NCBI GenBank assembly: GCA_033961575.1
Contig: CM066736.1
Span: 84,964,852 to 85,028,851 of the forward strand
DNA: 64,000 bases
Source of the DNA: Aselliscus stoliczkanus
Lineage: Eukaryota; Chordata; Mammalia; Chiroptera; Hipposideridae
Direction of reading: 5' to 3'
Both the position numbers and the translations under genes were made by a program. The notes beneath the pieces are model-generated. The model was not told where the DNA came from and ran no database searches. It worked only from the letters and a program-made list of their open reading frames with translations. Within the stretch, counting starts at the first letter, position 1. The number at the start of each line of letters is the position of its first letter. Below, in pieces: positions 1 to 11,955 of this stretch.

Positions 1-725
1 AGTCAATGTAGATCCTTTGGCCCGAAGTAAAAAGTACAAACTACAAAACCCATCTTTTTTTTTTTTTTTTCTTCAGTCTCTTATCTTGATACCATCCTGT
101 AGCAATGCGCTCTTTTCTCAAATTTGAAGTGTCTCTGGATTAGGAGGAATAAGCATTTAGTTAATTTTGCCATTACTGACCTGCATTTCGTATTTCAGAG
201 TCATGTGGAAGCACCAGGATCCCAGTCCTACCACTGAAATTAAAACAAACAAAAAAACCAATTAACATAAAATTCTTTGGAAGTGTCCAGGGTGACAAAG
301 GGCATTTCAAAGCACTGAGTTTTAAGAACAAAGTTTATGAAATCTTGTGGCAGTTATAGCAGGCTCTGCATATGCTCTATAATAAATGAAATTTTGGTAT
401 AGAAAAAAAACAAGTACAGTGTAAGGTCTCTTAAATTCCCTCCACTAAGTGATTAATTAGATTAATTAATATTCTCCATTGTTTCTATGAAATATATTGC
501 CTGATGCTCAGGGTAAGCTTTATTGTTCACAGCTGGTTAGCTACTCCTTAGTGCTTCCTTGCACTTCTGATTCAAATAGCTGAACTGTATGCTTACTAAG
601 AGCCAGTCAGTTATATTTGTTTCCAAGCCTGTTAATGTCACTCTGTTTAGTTATCAGAGCTATGACTGCAAAGACAGCTTCTCTTGCTACAAAAACCATT
701 TTAAATGCTTAAAACAGACTCAATA
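1..725. other. Intronic DNA, no recognised element
   Basis: AT-rich sequence with a T-run at about 55-70. No gene, and no repeat family that I can name. Confidence 0.6.
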
Positions 726-740
726 AAAATAAATTTCTAG

Positions 741-1184
741 GGCCGGCCGAGTGGCACATTGGTTAAGCACTGGTTTTGGGATGCCAGCGGCCCCGGTTCG
801 GATCCCACATGAGGGCCAGTGACACTGCCTTCTACAGCTAACAACAGCTCCACCTGGAGCTAGGCTGTGCGAGCCCCGGTAATGGTGTGGGCTGCAGCCC
901 CTGCTGCAGTGGGCTGCCATAGGCTACAGTGAGTGGCCCGCAGCCAGCGTGAGCGGCTGGCAGCCAAGCGTGAGCTGCCAATAGCCGCGGTGAGCGACAT
1001 CCAGAGGCCAGCGACCAATCTGCCTCATCCGGGAAGAGCGCAATGACGATACCAACAGTGAAGCAACATCCTCCGCAACTAAACTGAAGAACAAAAAGAC
1101 AGCAACTTGTCTGTTCCCCTTCCCCGATTCCCCAACGCTGTTCCCCTCTGCCAATTTCCCAATAAAATCTTTAAAAAAATAAAC
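741..1184 (+). mobile_element. Long tRNA-derived SINE (type A-long)
   Basis: About 440 bp. A tRNA-like head (GGCCGGCCGAGTGG, B-box-like GGTTCGGATCCC) is followed by a body ending AATAAAATCTTT and an A-rich tail. It is flanked by target duplications ending AAATAAATTTCTAG (726-740 and 1185-1198). The tail AATAAA...TCTTT is the signature of T+ class SINEs. The same long family recurs near 10.4, 35.4, 36.8, 51.4 and 54.6 kb. Confidence 0.88.
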
Positions 1185-1198
1185 AAATAAATTTCTAG

Positions 1199-1296
1199 GG
1201 CCAGACGAGTGGTGCAGTGGTTTATTACTGGCTTGGGAAGCCAGCGGCCCCGGTTCGGGTCCCACATATGAGGGTGAGTGACACTGCCCTCAAACA

Positions 1297-1335
<39 letters not shown>

Positions 1336-1362
1336 ATACTGAAAACTTTAAAAATAAATAAA
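1199..1362 (+). mobile_element. Short tRNA-derived SINE (type A-short) with (AAAT)n tail
   Basis: Head-only copy ending ...GACACTGCCCTC, then a long AAAT-repeat tail interrupted by ACTGAAAACTTT. It starts directly after the second copy of the target site of the preceding SINE and ends at a third copy (AAATAAATTTCTA, about 1363-1375). Confidence 0.85.
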
Positions 1363-1492
1363 TAAATAAATTTCTAAGAAAAATAGCCATTGAATTAGGT
1401 GTGGGTAAGGTATGTTACAGATTAGGAAAAATAGTAAAAATCTAAAGATCCTGTATTCGTGTCCCAAGGCTCTTCCCAAGTGCCTGTATTTT

Positions 1493-1503
1493 TTTTAAAC
1501 ATT

Positions 1504-1554
<51 letters not shown>

Positions 1555-1658
1555 TTTTAGCTGAGACATCCTGCCACCTGTTGGCAGCTCAGCGGCTGCT
1601 CAGCTCGGGCTGGGCATTGAACTGCTGTTTCTCACAGCTCAGCTCGCACTCCTGAGTG
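1493..1658 (-). mobile_element. SINE type C, 5'-truncated, (TTTA)n tail
   Basis: Minus-strand copy of the family containing GCCAACAGGTGGCAG and CAGAGCTCAGCT-like segments. Its A-rich tail reads as (TTTA)n at 1502-1559. Flanking duplications are CCAAGTGCCTGTATTTT (1476-1492) and CCAAGTGCCTCTATTTT (1659-1675). The tRNA head is missing. Confidence 0.8.
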
Positions 1659-1675
1659 CCAAGTGCCTCTATTTT

Positions 1676-2595
1676 AAATATACTGCTTTCATTTTAGGGT
1701 TTTAAATTTTTTTCTTTATTTTTAATCCAAGAAACACTAAGTAAAACTATAATTACAACCTCATATTCAAAGGCCATGCCCTATACCAAATAATTGTCAA
1801 AGATTATACAACTATATATTTTAATTAAAATAAACCTTTAAGGTGGGTATATAATGTTTTCAATAATTATAAGCTTTGTTCTTTTTAAAAATCAACTGAC
1901 CAAATATCAGCCCCTATCACATCTGATCATTGAGCTTCTACTGTGATTCATTAAATTCAGTTCAAAAAGCATTTACTGAGCATCTCCTCTTTGCCAAAGT
2001 CAAGTCAGTTAAAGATGCTGAGATACAAAGAGAAGACCCAGTTCTGGGCCTTAATGATGCAAGCATATAGTCTAATGGAGGACACAGATAGATGAATGAA
2101 GAGGCCACTACAAGTAGATATGATAAAGAGTATAGAAGGGGCACTTATGGAGGAAGTCAGAAAATGCAAGAATGATGCCAGAGGAGTGAGCCTGAAGGGT
2201 GTATATACTAGTTAGCCCAACCAACATGGTGAAAGGAGGTGTCGCCAAATAATTTGTATGAAGCCACTTGAGAAAAATTTCAAAGTCTTTGTTACTTTGC
2301 TTTAAAAAAAAAAAAGCCATTATATATCCTATCATATTATTTTTTACTACTCAAAATGAGATGAGAGAAGTAAAAAGTTATTACACTCGTTTTACTAAAG
2401 AAATGAGGAAGTAGGATGGTTGGTGTCTTTTTCCTACAGAAGAAATTAGAGGGTGCAAAGGTGGATAAATTATTGGAAGGGGGGAAAAAAAATAAAAACC
2501 CCTGTGAGTTATTTATAGTGATGCAATATTCTGTGAAGTTAAAAAATAAAAATGAAGTGGATGAATATTCATCCTGAAAGGGAGACTGGCCACTT
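1676..2595. other. Intronic DNA with a degraded L2-like segment
   Basis: About 1955-2130 resembles reverse-oriented L2 3' sequence (AGCATTTACTGAGCATCTCC, then GATACAAAGAGAAGAC). The rest is unassigned. Confidence 0.45.
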
Positions 2596-2612
2596 AATCA
2601 TGCCTCTCTTAA

Positions 2613-2724
2613 TATTTTTTTTTTTTTTTTGAGGGCAGTGTCACTGGCCCTCAAATGTGGGACCCGAACCGGGGCTGCCAGCTTCCCAAGCCAGTGCTTA
2701 ACCACCGCGCCACTCAGCCGGCCC
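2613..2724 (-). mobile_element. SINE type A-short
   Basis: T-run then GAGGGCAGTGTCACTGGCCCTC through to CCGGCCC on the plus strand, i.e. a minus-strand insertion. A 17-bp target duplication, AATCATGCCTCTCTTAA / AATCACGCCTCTCTTAA, lies at 2596-2612 and 2725-2741. Confidence 0.92.
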
Positions 2725-2949
2725 AATCACGCCTCTCTTAAAGAATGTTTTTATCCAAACTTTTTCAAATGTTCCCTTGGTAGTTTATTATATAATGGAT
2801 TTAAAAGTCTGATTTTTTAGAGATCTTTACAATTTATTTCCTTTCAACAACTCATTTAGAATGTAAAGAAATGTAAGAGAACAGCATCACCTTTTTCTAC
2901 ACAATAATTTATTACTTTAAAGCAAACCACCAATATTTGCTAAAGTTTA

Positions 2950-3384
2950 TCAGCTCTTTGGATATATAATCCATATACTATAAAATTAATTTATTTAAAG
3001 TGCACAATTTGATTGTTTTTAGTATGTACATAAAGTTGTGAAACCATCATTATCTAATTTTAGAACATTTTCATCACCTCAGAGAGACACCCTATGCCTG
3101 TTAGTAGTCACTCCTTATTTCCCCTCCCTCCTTAGTCTTAGGCAACCATTAATCTATTTTCTGTCTCTATAGATTTGCCTGTTCTGGACTTTTCATATAA
3201 ATAGAACATACAATATGTGGTCTTTTCTGTCTGGCTTCTTTCACTTAGCATAATATTTTCAAGGTTCACTCATATTATGGCATCAATAACTCATTCCCTT
3301 TATGGTGAATAATATAATATTGCTTTGCATGGACACACTACATTTATCCATTCACCAGCTGATGGACACTATTACACATTTTAT
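2950..3384 (-). mobile_element. Old LINE-1 3' fragment, left part
   Basis: Reverse complement of an old L1 3' end, with the typical order TGTACATAAAGTTGTGAAACC, CTGGCTTCTTTCACTTAGCA, TTTATCCATTCACCAGCTG. It resumes after the LTR at about 3767-3806. Confidence 0.75.
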
Positions 3385-3766
3385 GTTTGTGTCCCCCCAA
3401 ATTCATATGTTGAAGCCTTAACTCCCAACGTGATTGGATTTGGGGGTAGGACTTTTGGGAGAGAATCAGGGTTAGATGAAGTCATGAGGGTGGGGCCCTC
3501 ATGGTGGGATTAGTGTCCTTATAAGAAGAGGAAGAGACAGGACCTCACTGTCTCTCCACCTGTATGCAACAAAAACAGGCCATGTGAAGACACAGGGAGA
3601 AGGTGGCCACTGCAAGCCAAGAAGAGAGCTCTCACCAGGAAACAAATAGATCAGCACCTTAATCTTGGACTTCCCAGCCTCCAGAACTGTGAGAAATAAA
3701 TAACTGTTGTTCAAGCCACCCAGTCTATGGTATTTTGTTATGGCAGCTTGAGCTAAGGCAGACATT
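3385..3766 (+). mobile_element. Solo LTR of ERVL-MaLR type (MST/MLT1-like)
   Basis: Contains the hallmark order CCCCCCAAATTCATATGTTG, GTCCTTATAAGAAGAGGAAG, GGCCATGTGAAGACACAGG, CCTCCAGAACTGTGAG with an AATAAATAA polyadenylation signal, and GTATTTTGTTATGGCAGC. It lies inside the antisense L1 fragment, so it is the younger insertion. No internal retroviral coding sequence is present. Confidence 0.9.
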
Positions 3767-3807
3767 TAGGTTTTCTCCACATTCGGATTATTACAAATAG
3801 TGCTGCT

Positions 3808-4142
3808 CCAGGTATACCTCATTTTATTTCACGTAACTTTCCTGCCCTTCACAGACATTGCCTTCTTTACAAACTGAAGGTAAGACCCTCTACCAGCAAA
3901 CATTACAACTCACTGAAGGCTCAGATATTTTTTAGCAATAAACTATTTTTATATAAGGTATGTACATTGCTTTTTTAGACATAATGCTATTGCACACTTA
4001 CTAGACTATAGTACAGTATAAACATAACTTTAATATGATGCACTGAGAAACCAAAATATTCATGTGACTTGCTTTATTGTGTTATATGCTTTATTGTGGA
4101 GGTCTGGAACCAAACCTACAATATCTCCAAGACATGCCTATA
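3808..4142 (-). mobile_element. Tigger-type DNA transposon, non-autonomous
   Basis: Starts AGGTATACCTCATTTTATTT and ends GATATT-like AATATCTCCAAGACATGCC, giving inverted ends of the Tigger1 style. The interior has TTTTTTAGACATAATGCTAT. About 335 bp with no transposase frame. Confidence 0.75.
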
Positions 4143-4144
4143 AA

Positions 4145-4295
4145 CTAGAGATGATTTAAAGTATACAGGAGGATGTGCGTAGGTTACATGCAAATAGTAA
4201 TGCCATTTTATATAAGGGACTTAAACATTGTAAGATTCTGGTATCTGAGCGGGGTCCTGGAATCAAACCCCTAGGTGTATACCAGTGGATGACCA
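4145..4295. mobile_element. MER2/Tigger-like partial element
   Basis: Matches one end of a pogo-type MITE as I remember it: AGAGATGATTTAAAGTATAC, GGATGTGCGTAGGTTA, CCATTTTATATAAGGGACTT, GGGGTCCTGGAATCAAACCC. The other half is missing. Confidence 0.55.
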
Positions 4296-5694
4296 TATCC
4301 ATATACACACATACAAGGATTAACATGATTTGTTGTGCATTTTAAAATATATATCTCTGGTTGCAAGGCAGGGTAATGTCTAGTCTACAGGAGTAGTCTC
4401 CCAACTTTGATAGCAAAAAAAGCTTTAGCAACACCACAAATGCATATTTATTTAGAAATTATGTACATACTCTGCCTATAGTAAGGCCCTGCATGATCTA
4501 GCCTCTGCCTAAATCTCTCCAATGTTGTATTGTGTCACTTTCCTCCTTAACCACTCAAGAATATTAGGGGAAAGTCAGACAGTAAACAGATAATTACAAT
4601 ATGGTATATTAAGCACAGTAATAGAGAGATATATTGTATTCACTGGGGGCACGGAAAAGGGTCATCTGATTCTATCAGGAAGACTTAGAGGAAAGCTTTC
4701 TAAAGGAAATGACACTTAAGCTGAGTCCTGAATGACAGACATGATGAGTTTATCAGACAAAAGATGTCAAAGGTAGAAATAAAAATATATCTGGTACTAA
4801 AAACAGCAGGTAGTTTGATATAGCTGAAGTGTAATGTACATGTGGGAGGGTTGTGGAAGATGAGGCTAGTAAGGCACAGTCCAGCGTAGGACCAACCTGC
4901 CAAGAAATACAGATTTTTCAGATAGGTTATCTCATCTAAAGACAAAATGGTTGAATTGAAAGAGGCACACCTAGCTGGAGAAAGCTGGTGAAATTTAGTA
5001 GTTTTCACCATTGGCACACTACAATTTATCAATAGGTGCATATTTTCTGAAATGTTATCTAAATTGGCACAAATTAAAAAATTTAAGAACAGGGGAGTTG
5101 AGTTTTTTAAGCCAAAGGAACATCTGTGAAATGTGTGAAAACAAACAACACGCACTGATCTTTAAATTATAAAATCAGAAATTCTGGAGATACTTTAAAA
5201 AGGAATCAAAGCATTTTTCGTTTCTTCCTCTTGCATGTAAATTGATTCAATCAGATGGAGAATAAAATGTTTAATTAATATAAGGGTGACTCTCAGCCAA
5301 CATTTCATCATGATGTTTCCCTTAAAAAGACTGAGGCATCAAAGTTAAGATAAAATTCACATTTGTAGGAATTATCCAGAGCACTCTATAAAACAAGTAA
5401 TAAGAGCAAGTTTCTCTACATGGCCATTGCTAAAGTGAAAATATATAGTAATGGAATTGGAATGAAGAGGTCAATGTCCCACCTGCATCTTCTAATTAGA
5501 CGTTCATATTAACAGCACTTTACTACAGTTTTAAGAGTCTCTCAAGCATATAATAGAATTTCACTGAGTTGGAACCTCTTGATTCAAATATTTTGGAATG
5601 CTTCCAAAGTTTTCAAAGTTATAACAGAATACGGATATGTTCTGACACACATTTATTTTGATCCATTTGATTGACCACACTGTGGAAAGTGTAC
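4296..5694. other. Intronic DNA with L2-like remnants
   Basis: About 4480-4560 and 4630-4760 look like old L2 (CCTGCATGATCTAGCCTCTG; AAGCTGAGTCCTGAATGACAG). The rest is unassigned. The 151-codon reverse-strand frame at 4700-5155 shows no recognisable protein. Confidence 0.45.
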
Positions 5695-5880
5695 AGGGCT
5701 TTGGAATCCTGTAACTAGAATCCCAGGTCTACCGCTTATTATTTATCACCTTTGGCAAGTTACTTAAATCTGTTTAAGACTGAGTTGCCTCAGCTATAAA
5801 ATAAGGATAACAATGCTTATCATGAAAGGTGCTTGACGATTGTCTAGCATGTACCCCGGCATACAATAGATATCAATAAA
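5695..5880 (+). repeat. MIR SINE
   Basis: Order TTTGGAATCCTG, GGCAAGTTACTTAAATCTGT, CAGCTATAAAATAAGGATAA, AATAAACATT, the conserved MIR body, diverged. Confidence 0.8.
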
Positions 5881-6639
5881 CATTTTCTAGTCCCTAACTA
5901 AAACTATGAAAAAAATTCACGTACACAGAGAATGGAATCATTAAACTTGGGAGTAGGTTAACTTATTTGCCATGACACAAAATTAGAGGCTGAAGATACA
6001 CTGAGTTCCTTTTAAATTACATCATGATTTACCATAGTGCAAAAGGGACCCAGAATAGATGAAAAAGGAGCAGGTATATTAACTGTAAAGTATCAAAGGC
6101 ATTAACAGTATAATGTGTTATTGTTTTAAAATCTATGAACTCAGGTGGGAGTTTTCAGTGTTATTGGTGGTATCAGAACAATGCCAGATACAATAATAGG
6201 GCATGCATGATTGTGCTTTCCAGGTGAAGTCAGCATTCACATTAGAAACAAAGTGCATTATCATATCAGGGAGGCAGTAGAGTGCAGTGATTAAAAGCAT
6301 GAGCTTTGGAGAGTTGTCCTAAGAAGTATGAATTTTATCCCTGGCTGATAGGAAGCCATTCAGAGTATTTTAAAAGAGCTCTTCTAATTGTTCACTACCT
6401 ACAAAAAAGGGAGTTGATTACTCACTCCCCTTTCTAATTTATCACTAATCTATTATATAACTTTATTAAAGTAACACACACACACACACACACAGCTCAG
6501 AATATCCTACTTAGTCTTATGATGGTATTTTGGATTACTTTCTCCCTTTCCACTCCCAATAAGGATGCTGCAATCTTAGTGGATGGACTACTACATTAAT
6601 TTAGCAACTCATGGGCTACAGAGTAACTACATTAGCGTG
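5881..6639. other. Intronic DNA; MIR fragment and (CA)n
   Basis: A short MIR-like piece (GAGTGCAGTGATTAAAAGCA, about 6272-6345) and an (AC)n tract at about 6474-6494. Nothing else assigned. Confidence 0.5.
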
Positions 6640-7130
6640 GTAGGCAGAACAATGGCTCCCAAACATGCCTACATTCTAACCCCAGCACCTGTGACTATGT
6701 TACCTTAAATGGCAAAATGAATTTGAAAATGTGATTAAATTAAGAGCACTGAGAAATTATCTTGGATTATTACAATATGCCCAACCTTAACACCAGATTC
6801 CTCAAAAGCGGGAACCCTTGGGAGATGTGATTTTGGATAAATGGTCAGAGAGACGTTAAGTTACTAACTTTGAAGATGGAGGAAAGGGGCCGTAAGCCAA
6901 GGAATGTGGGCAGCCACATAAGCTGGAGAAGGCACGGAAATTGACTCTTCCCCTAGACCCTCCAGAAAGGAACACAGACTTCGAAACACTTTGATTTTAG
7001 CCCAGTGAAACTCGTGTCAGATTTTTAATCTACAGAAATCTAAGATAATAAATTTATCTTACTTATTGTTGTAAGCCACTTTATTTGTGGTGCTTTGTTA
7101 CAGTAGCAACAGAAAACCAATACAATTACT
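6640..7130 (+). mobile_element. Solo MaLR LTR (MLT1-like)
   Basis: GTGGTAGGCAGAACAATGGC at the start, TTGAAGATGGAGGAAAGGGG, TCCCCTAGACCCTCCAGAAA, and TAAGCCACTTTATTTGTGGT near the end. These are diagnostic MLT1-family blocks in the right order. Confidence 0.85.
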
Positions 7131-7159
7131 AATAGATGGGTAGTATATCAGTCACTGAA

Positions 7160-8180
7160 CAGTATCTCAAATGCCTTTTAAAATTCTTGCCAAAGAACTT
7201 TGGCTTATCTGAAGACTTTCAATAAAAGTAAAAAGGCAACCTACAGCCTGGGAGAAGATATTCACAATGAGTATAATATCTAACAAAAGGTTCATATCCA
7301 GAAAATGTGATACAAAAATCAGTAAGAAAAAGACACACAACCCAATTTTAAAATGAGCAAAAGACTCATAGAGGCACATCACAAAGGATGATATCAGTCT
7401 GAATGGCCAATAAACTTACGACAAATGCTCAACATCCTTCATTGGGAAATATAAATTAAAACCTCAATGCGATACCACTACAAACCAAACCAGAATGACT
7501 AAAATTAAAAAGAATGACAAGTATGGGTGACAATGTGGAATAAATGGAACTCTCCATTTGGATATTATATACAAATAAGTGTAAAATGGTCCATCCATTT
7601 AAGGAAATTATTTGGCAGTTTCTAATAAATTTAAACACAGACTATACTATGACCTAGCAAATCTACTCCTAGACATACACTCAAAAGAAATGAGTCCATA
7701 TGTCCATCAAAAGACATTTACAAGAATATCTATGGAATCTTTATTCATAAAAGTCCTAAACTGAAAACAACACAAATGTCCATTAACAGGAAAATAGGCA
7801 AAATGAATTGTATTATGTTTACACAATGGAATATTACATAACAATAAAAAAGAATGAACTACTGATATAAACAATGATGAAATTCAAAAATACTACAAGT
7901 GAAAGAAGCCAGATGCCAGAATACATGCAATATAATTCCATTTATAAAAAGTTTAAGAACATGCAACACATATATGGGAATAGAAGTTAGAATAGTATTA
8001 ATAGTTATCTTTTTGGTGGTATATGGACTGAGAAAGGGCACAAGGGAACTTTCTGGGGTGATTAAAATTCTGTATATTGACCTAGATGGTGGTTACATAA
8101 GTAAAATGTCATTGAACTTTGTCAACCTAAGATTTGTACATTTTAATGAATAGAAAATATACATCAATTTAAAAAATAAT
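7160..8180 (+). mobile_element. Old LINE-1 3' portion
   Basis: Degraded ORF2 C-terminal and 3' UTR sequence: AAAATGAGCAAAAGACTCAT, GGAATATTACATAACAATAA, CTAGATGGTGGTTACATA. No long intact frame remains. Confidence 0.75.
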
Positions 8181-9833
8181 TGGGAGGGGGAGCCTCTTGC
8201 CTGCTGGGCTCCATATATATGTTGCCCATCAAAACACTCCCATCTACGTGATTTGTTTTAGTGCTATCCATACTGTTTCTGGAACACCTATCCAAGCCTT
8301 TAGGCAGGTTAGGTTAATAACAAATGTTCCACAGGTAGAGGAAAAGTATTATAAAAATACAAAGTAACAATGATACTAATAGAAGAGAGAGAATATGGTA
8401 ACTGAAGGGAGAGCTGAGATAATTCTGTTTAAGGATATCTGTAGCCAAATGAGGGGAATGTTTGGACTGCCTAAGGAGGTTAAGATATGTTAAATAGAAT
8501 GGAGCTGGAGCAATAATAACCATGATGATAACAGAAATGAGACTGTATATTATGATTTATATACTTATGTTCTTAGAAAATAATTATCATTCAACTGTTG
8601 TTACATTCTGGCTCCCATCTAAAACATTGAAACAAGCCACAATTAAGGCCACAGGAGCCAGATGAGGAGCCATTACAGCTGCCTGCTCTCGGCCATAGGC
8701 TGTTTTCTACCGGGCTTTCTACCTTTCAGCTTTTACTTTCTACCAGGCAACTTTCCTGGTCCTCTCATTTCCTCACTGCCTGACATGGGCTACATAGCTA
8801 TCTGTGAGTCCTGCTTCTCTGGTTGAGCCTGATGCTGGGTTTTGGCTGCTAGGTAGGACATGTTTATTCAAAGTATAGTCATATAAAAACCACAACTGCA
8901 CATGCACAAAGTTTAGGAACTATTAACAAAAAACCCGAAATTACTGTTTCCTTTGGGTGATAAAATTATGGGTATTTTTACATTGTTTTCCAAATTTGTC
9001 TTCAGTGCTACCATCACATACTTTTTTAAAACAAACTAGAAAAAAAGAACATTGATGTTTTTGGCAATTTCCAGAAATCTGGGACTAAATAAAAGGAAAT
9101 AAGTTAGTAAGCAAGTCATAAAATTAATTCTAAAGGTTCTTTCCACAGTACATTGATTTTATGTCTGTTTCATTACTAAGTGTAATTGCTATAATCTAAA
9201 ATGTTATTAGTCTAGTATGCAGTCCACTCACTTTTCCATTGATAAGAGGCATAATGTTCTTAAGAACATTTAGGATGACTCTGATTTAGTCTGGTAGAGG
9301 CAGACTATATAGGTATGATCACAGCTGCAAAGAATTCCAATGGATCCTTTCATGACTTTGGGTCTCTGTGACATTTCTACTCCAGTAACTTTCTGTTTCA
9401 GCATTGGACTGAGAGAGATAATAAAAACCTTTAACAGATCTTTTCCTGCTTTATTTTTTTTTTACTGTTTTACTGCTCATTTTATTTTTCTTATTACCAG
9501 TTACCTACTCATTTAGATAACTGCACAACAAACATATTTGTACACTACAAATAGATTTTGTTGTTTATTTATTTGCAGTTCATCTCCCTTCGATGTAACA
9601 TAAGGTCCTTGGGAACTTTGTCTTTTTTGCTGTCACATAATATGTACTCAAAAATACTGTAAAGGAAAGAATAAGTGAACACATTTCTATTTTAAATGAA
9701 TAAGATGAACCATAATTTATGATTTGGGGAGTAAAAAGAAAAATTAATGTCATGGAAAAGGTTTCTTTTGACTTGGTTCTATTTTAGGTAATGCACAGTT
9801 TTAAATTGCTGACTGATGGCACAATGATTTCAG
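8181..9833. other. Intronic DNA, largely unassigned
   Basis: No gene. About 9580-9690 resembles the 3' end of L2 (AAGGTCCTTGGGAACTTTGT). Confidence 0.45.
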
Positions 9834-11130
9834 TCATGGGCTGCCTTAGAATGGGGGTACATTCTGAGAAACATGTCAGGAGATTTCGTCATTGTGTGAA
9901 CATCAGAGAGTGCACTTACACAAACCTAGATGGCATAGTCTACTACACACTAGGCTGTATGGTATAGCCTTTTTGCTCCTAGGCTATAAAGTTACTGTAC
10001 TGAATACTGTAGGCAATTGTAACACAATGGTAAATATTTGTGTAACTAAACATATCTACACATAGATAAGGTACAGTAAAAATACAGCATGAAAGATTTA
10101 AGAAATTGCATACCTATATAGGGCACTTACCACGAATGGAGCTTACAGGACTGGGAGTTGCTCTGGGTGTCAGTCAGTGAGCGAGTGAGTGGTGAGTGAA
10201 TGTGAAGTCCTAGGACATTACTATACACTACTGTAGACTTTATAAACACTGTACACTTATGCTACACTAAGTGTATAAAAAATATTTTTTTCTTCAATAC
10301 ATTAACCTTAGCATCCTGTAACTTTTTTACTTTATAAACTTTTTTATTTTTAAAAACTTTTTTTTTTTAATTGAGGAATCGGGGAAGGGGAACAGACAAG
10401 TTGTTGTCCTTTTGTTCTTCAGTCTAGTCGTGGAGGACGTCGTTTCACTGGCCCATGTTGGCACTGTGATCATTGCTCTCTTCCCAGGTGAGGCAGCCGC
10501 TCACCAGCAATAGGACAGCCACTCACGCCAGCTTACAGCAGCCCACTGCAGCCCCACTGCAGCCCACGCCGTCGCCGGCAACTCACGGCAGCCCAGCTCC
10601 AGGTCGAGCTGTTGTTCACCATCTTAGCTGTAGAGGGAGCAGTGTCACCGGCCCATGTGGGATCCGAATTTGCGGCCCCGCTGCTCAGAGCTCACGCTCC
10701 CAAGCCAACTCTTAACCAACGAGCCACGTGGCTGGCCCAATTTTTAAAACTTTTGAATATTTTGTCATAATATTTAGCTTAACGCTTGTGCAGCTGTACA
10801 AAAATATTGTCTTTTCTTACATCCTTATTCTATAAGCTTTTTCTATTTTTTAAATTTATTTTTACTTTTTAAACTTTTTTTTTTTAAACTAACACAAGAA
10901 CACACACATTAGCCTAGTTCTGCACAGGGTCAGGGTCACCAATATCACTGTCTTCCACCTCCACCTCTTGTCCCAATGGAAGGTCTAGGGACAGTGACAT
11001 GCATGGAGCTGTGATCTCCTAGGGTAACAAGGCCTTCTTCTGAAATACCTCTTAAAGGGCCTGCCTGAGGCTCTCCTTAATGAGGTGTAGCTCCTTTCAG
11101 AGAGTGTAGCATTGCTGCCTTTTCAGTGCA
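9834..11130. mobile_element. Tigger/pogo-type DNA transposon, interrupted
   Basis: Begins at a CAGTCATGGGCTGCCTTAGA terminal repeat and carries AGGCAATTGTAACACAATGG and TACTGTACTGAATACTGTAG blocks, then a degraded internal region (antisense remnant near 10900-11130). It is split by a SINE at 10362-10739. The right terminus is not clear. Confidence 0.65.
10362..10739 (-). mobile_element. SINE type A-long inserted in the Tigger element
   Basis: Minus-strand copy: GGGGAACAGACAAGTTG near the tail and CGAGCCACGTGGCTGGCCC at the head. Target duplication ATTTTTAAAA(A)CTTTT at 10346-10361 and 10740-10754. Body shortened relative to other copies. Confidence 0.85.
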
Positions 11131-11824
11131 TCACTCCAGGAAGAACCAGTTAGTTGGTACCATTGTTAATGAGGTTAAATTTGATTACTTGAATAAGGCG
11201 GTATTTGCCAGATTTCTGCATTACCACTTTCCATTTGTAATTAATGAGTAATCTGACGAGACATACTTTCAGGCTGTGTAATCATCATGTGGTTACTAAT
11301 CTATAAACTTTCACCCAATATTTTTAGCATTAACTGATGACTCTTGTCTGGGCCAATTACTATCATAGCTGCAGAATGGTGATTTAAAAAATAACCCTAT
11401 TCTTCTGTTTACATGTATTAGTTGGCAGTTCTCTTAAAAAAAAGACTTTCCCTTCTAACACCATTTTTTTGTTTGTTGTTAGTTAATATGAACTTGTGAT
11501 TCTTTTTCTATACCATGTATTATATAACTCAATACTGTCATTTTTCATTTGGAAGCTCAAATTGTCCCTGTTTGGCCAAACTGCCTTCTGTGTCATTTTA
11601 ACACGATTACATCATTTTTTGAGCGTTTTTGTACTTTCTGACATGACAAGATGTTCTAGACTCATCTTATACTTTCCCTGACTCATCCCGGAAATTAGCC
11701 TTTTCTCCAAGACTTGGTTGTTTTTAGTGAGGAAAGATTTTTAGAAACCAAGGCCCAGACACTAAGGGAGTTCACTGCTACTTAAGACTCATTGCTTCTA
11801 GGCCCTTTCAAAAGATAGAACATA
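11131..11824. other. Intronic DNA, no recognised element
   Basis: Nothing identified. The left edge may still belong to the DNA transposon. Confidence 0.45.
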
Positions 11825-11839
11825 TGAAATCTATTTTTT

Positions 11840-11940
11840 TTTTTTTGAGGTCAGTGTCACTGGCCTGCATATGTGGGACCCGAACCAGGACCACGGGCTT
11901 CCCAAGCCAGTGCTTAACCACCGTGCCACTCGGCCGGCCC
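11840..11940 (-). mobile_element. SINE type A-short
   Basis: T-run, GAGGTCAGTGTCACTGGCC, ending CACTCGGCCGGCCC. Perfect 15-bp target duplication TGAAATCTATTTTTT at 11825-11839 and 11941-11955. Confidence 0.92.
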
Positions 11941-11955
11941 TGAAATCTATTTTTT

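Noticed and set aside
1502..1559. Regular (TTTA)n as a possible CRISPR-like or structured array
   Set aside because: Simple SINE tail microsatellite, no spacers. CRISPR arrays do not occur in animal genomes.
4700..5155. 151-codon minus-strand frame
   Set aside because: No domain, no splice or start context, in old repeat-like DNA. Most likely chance.
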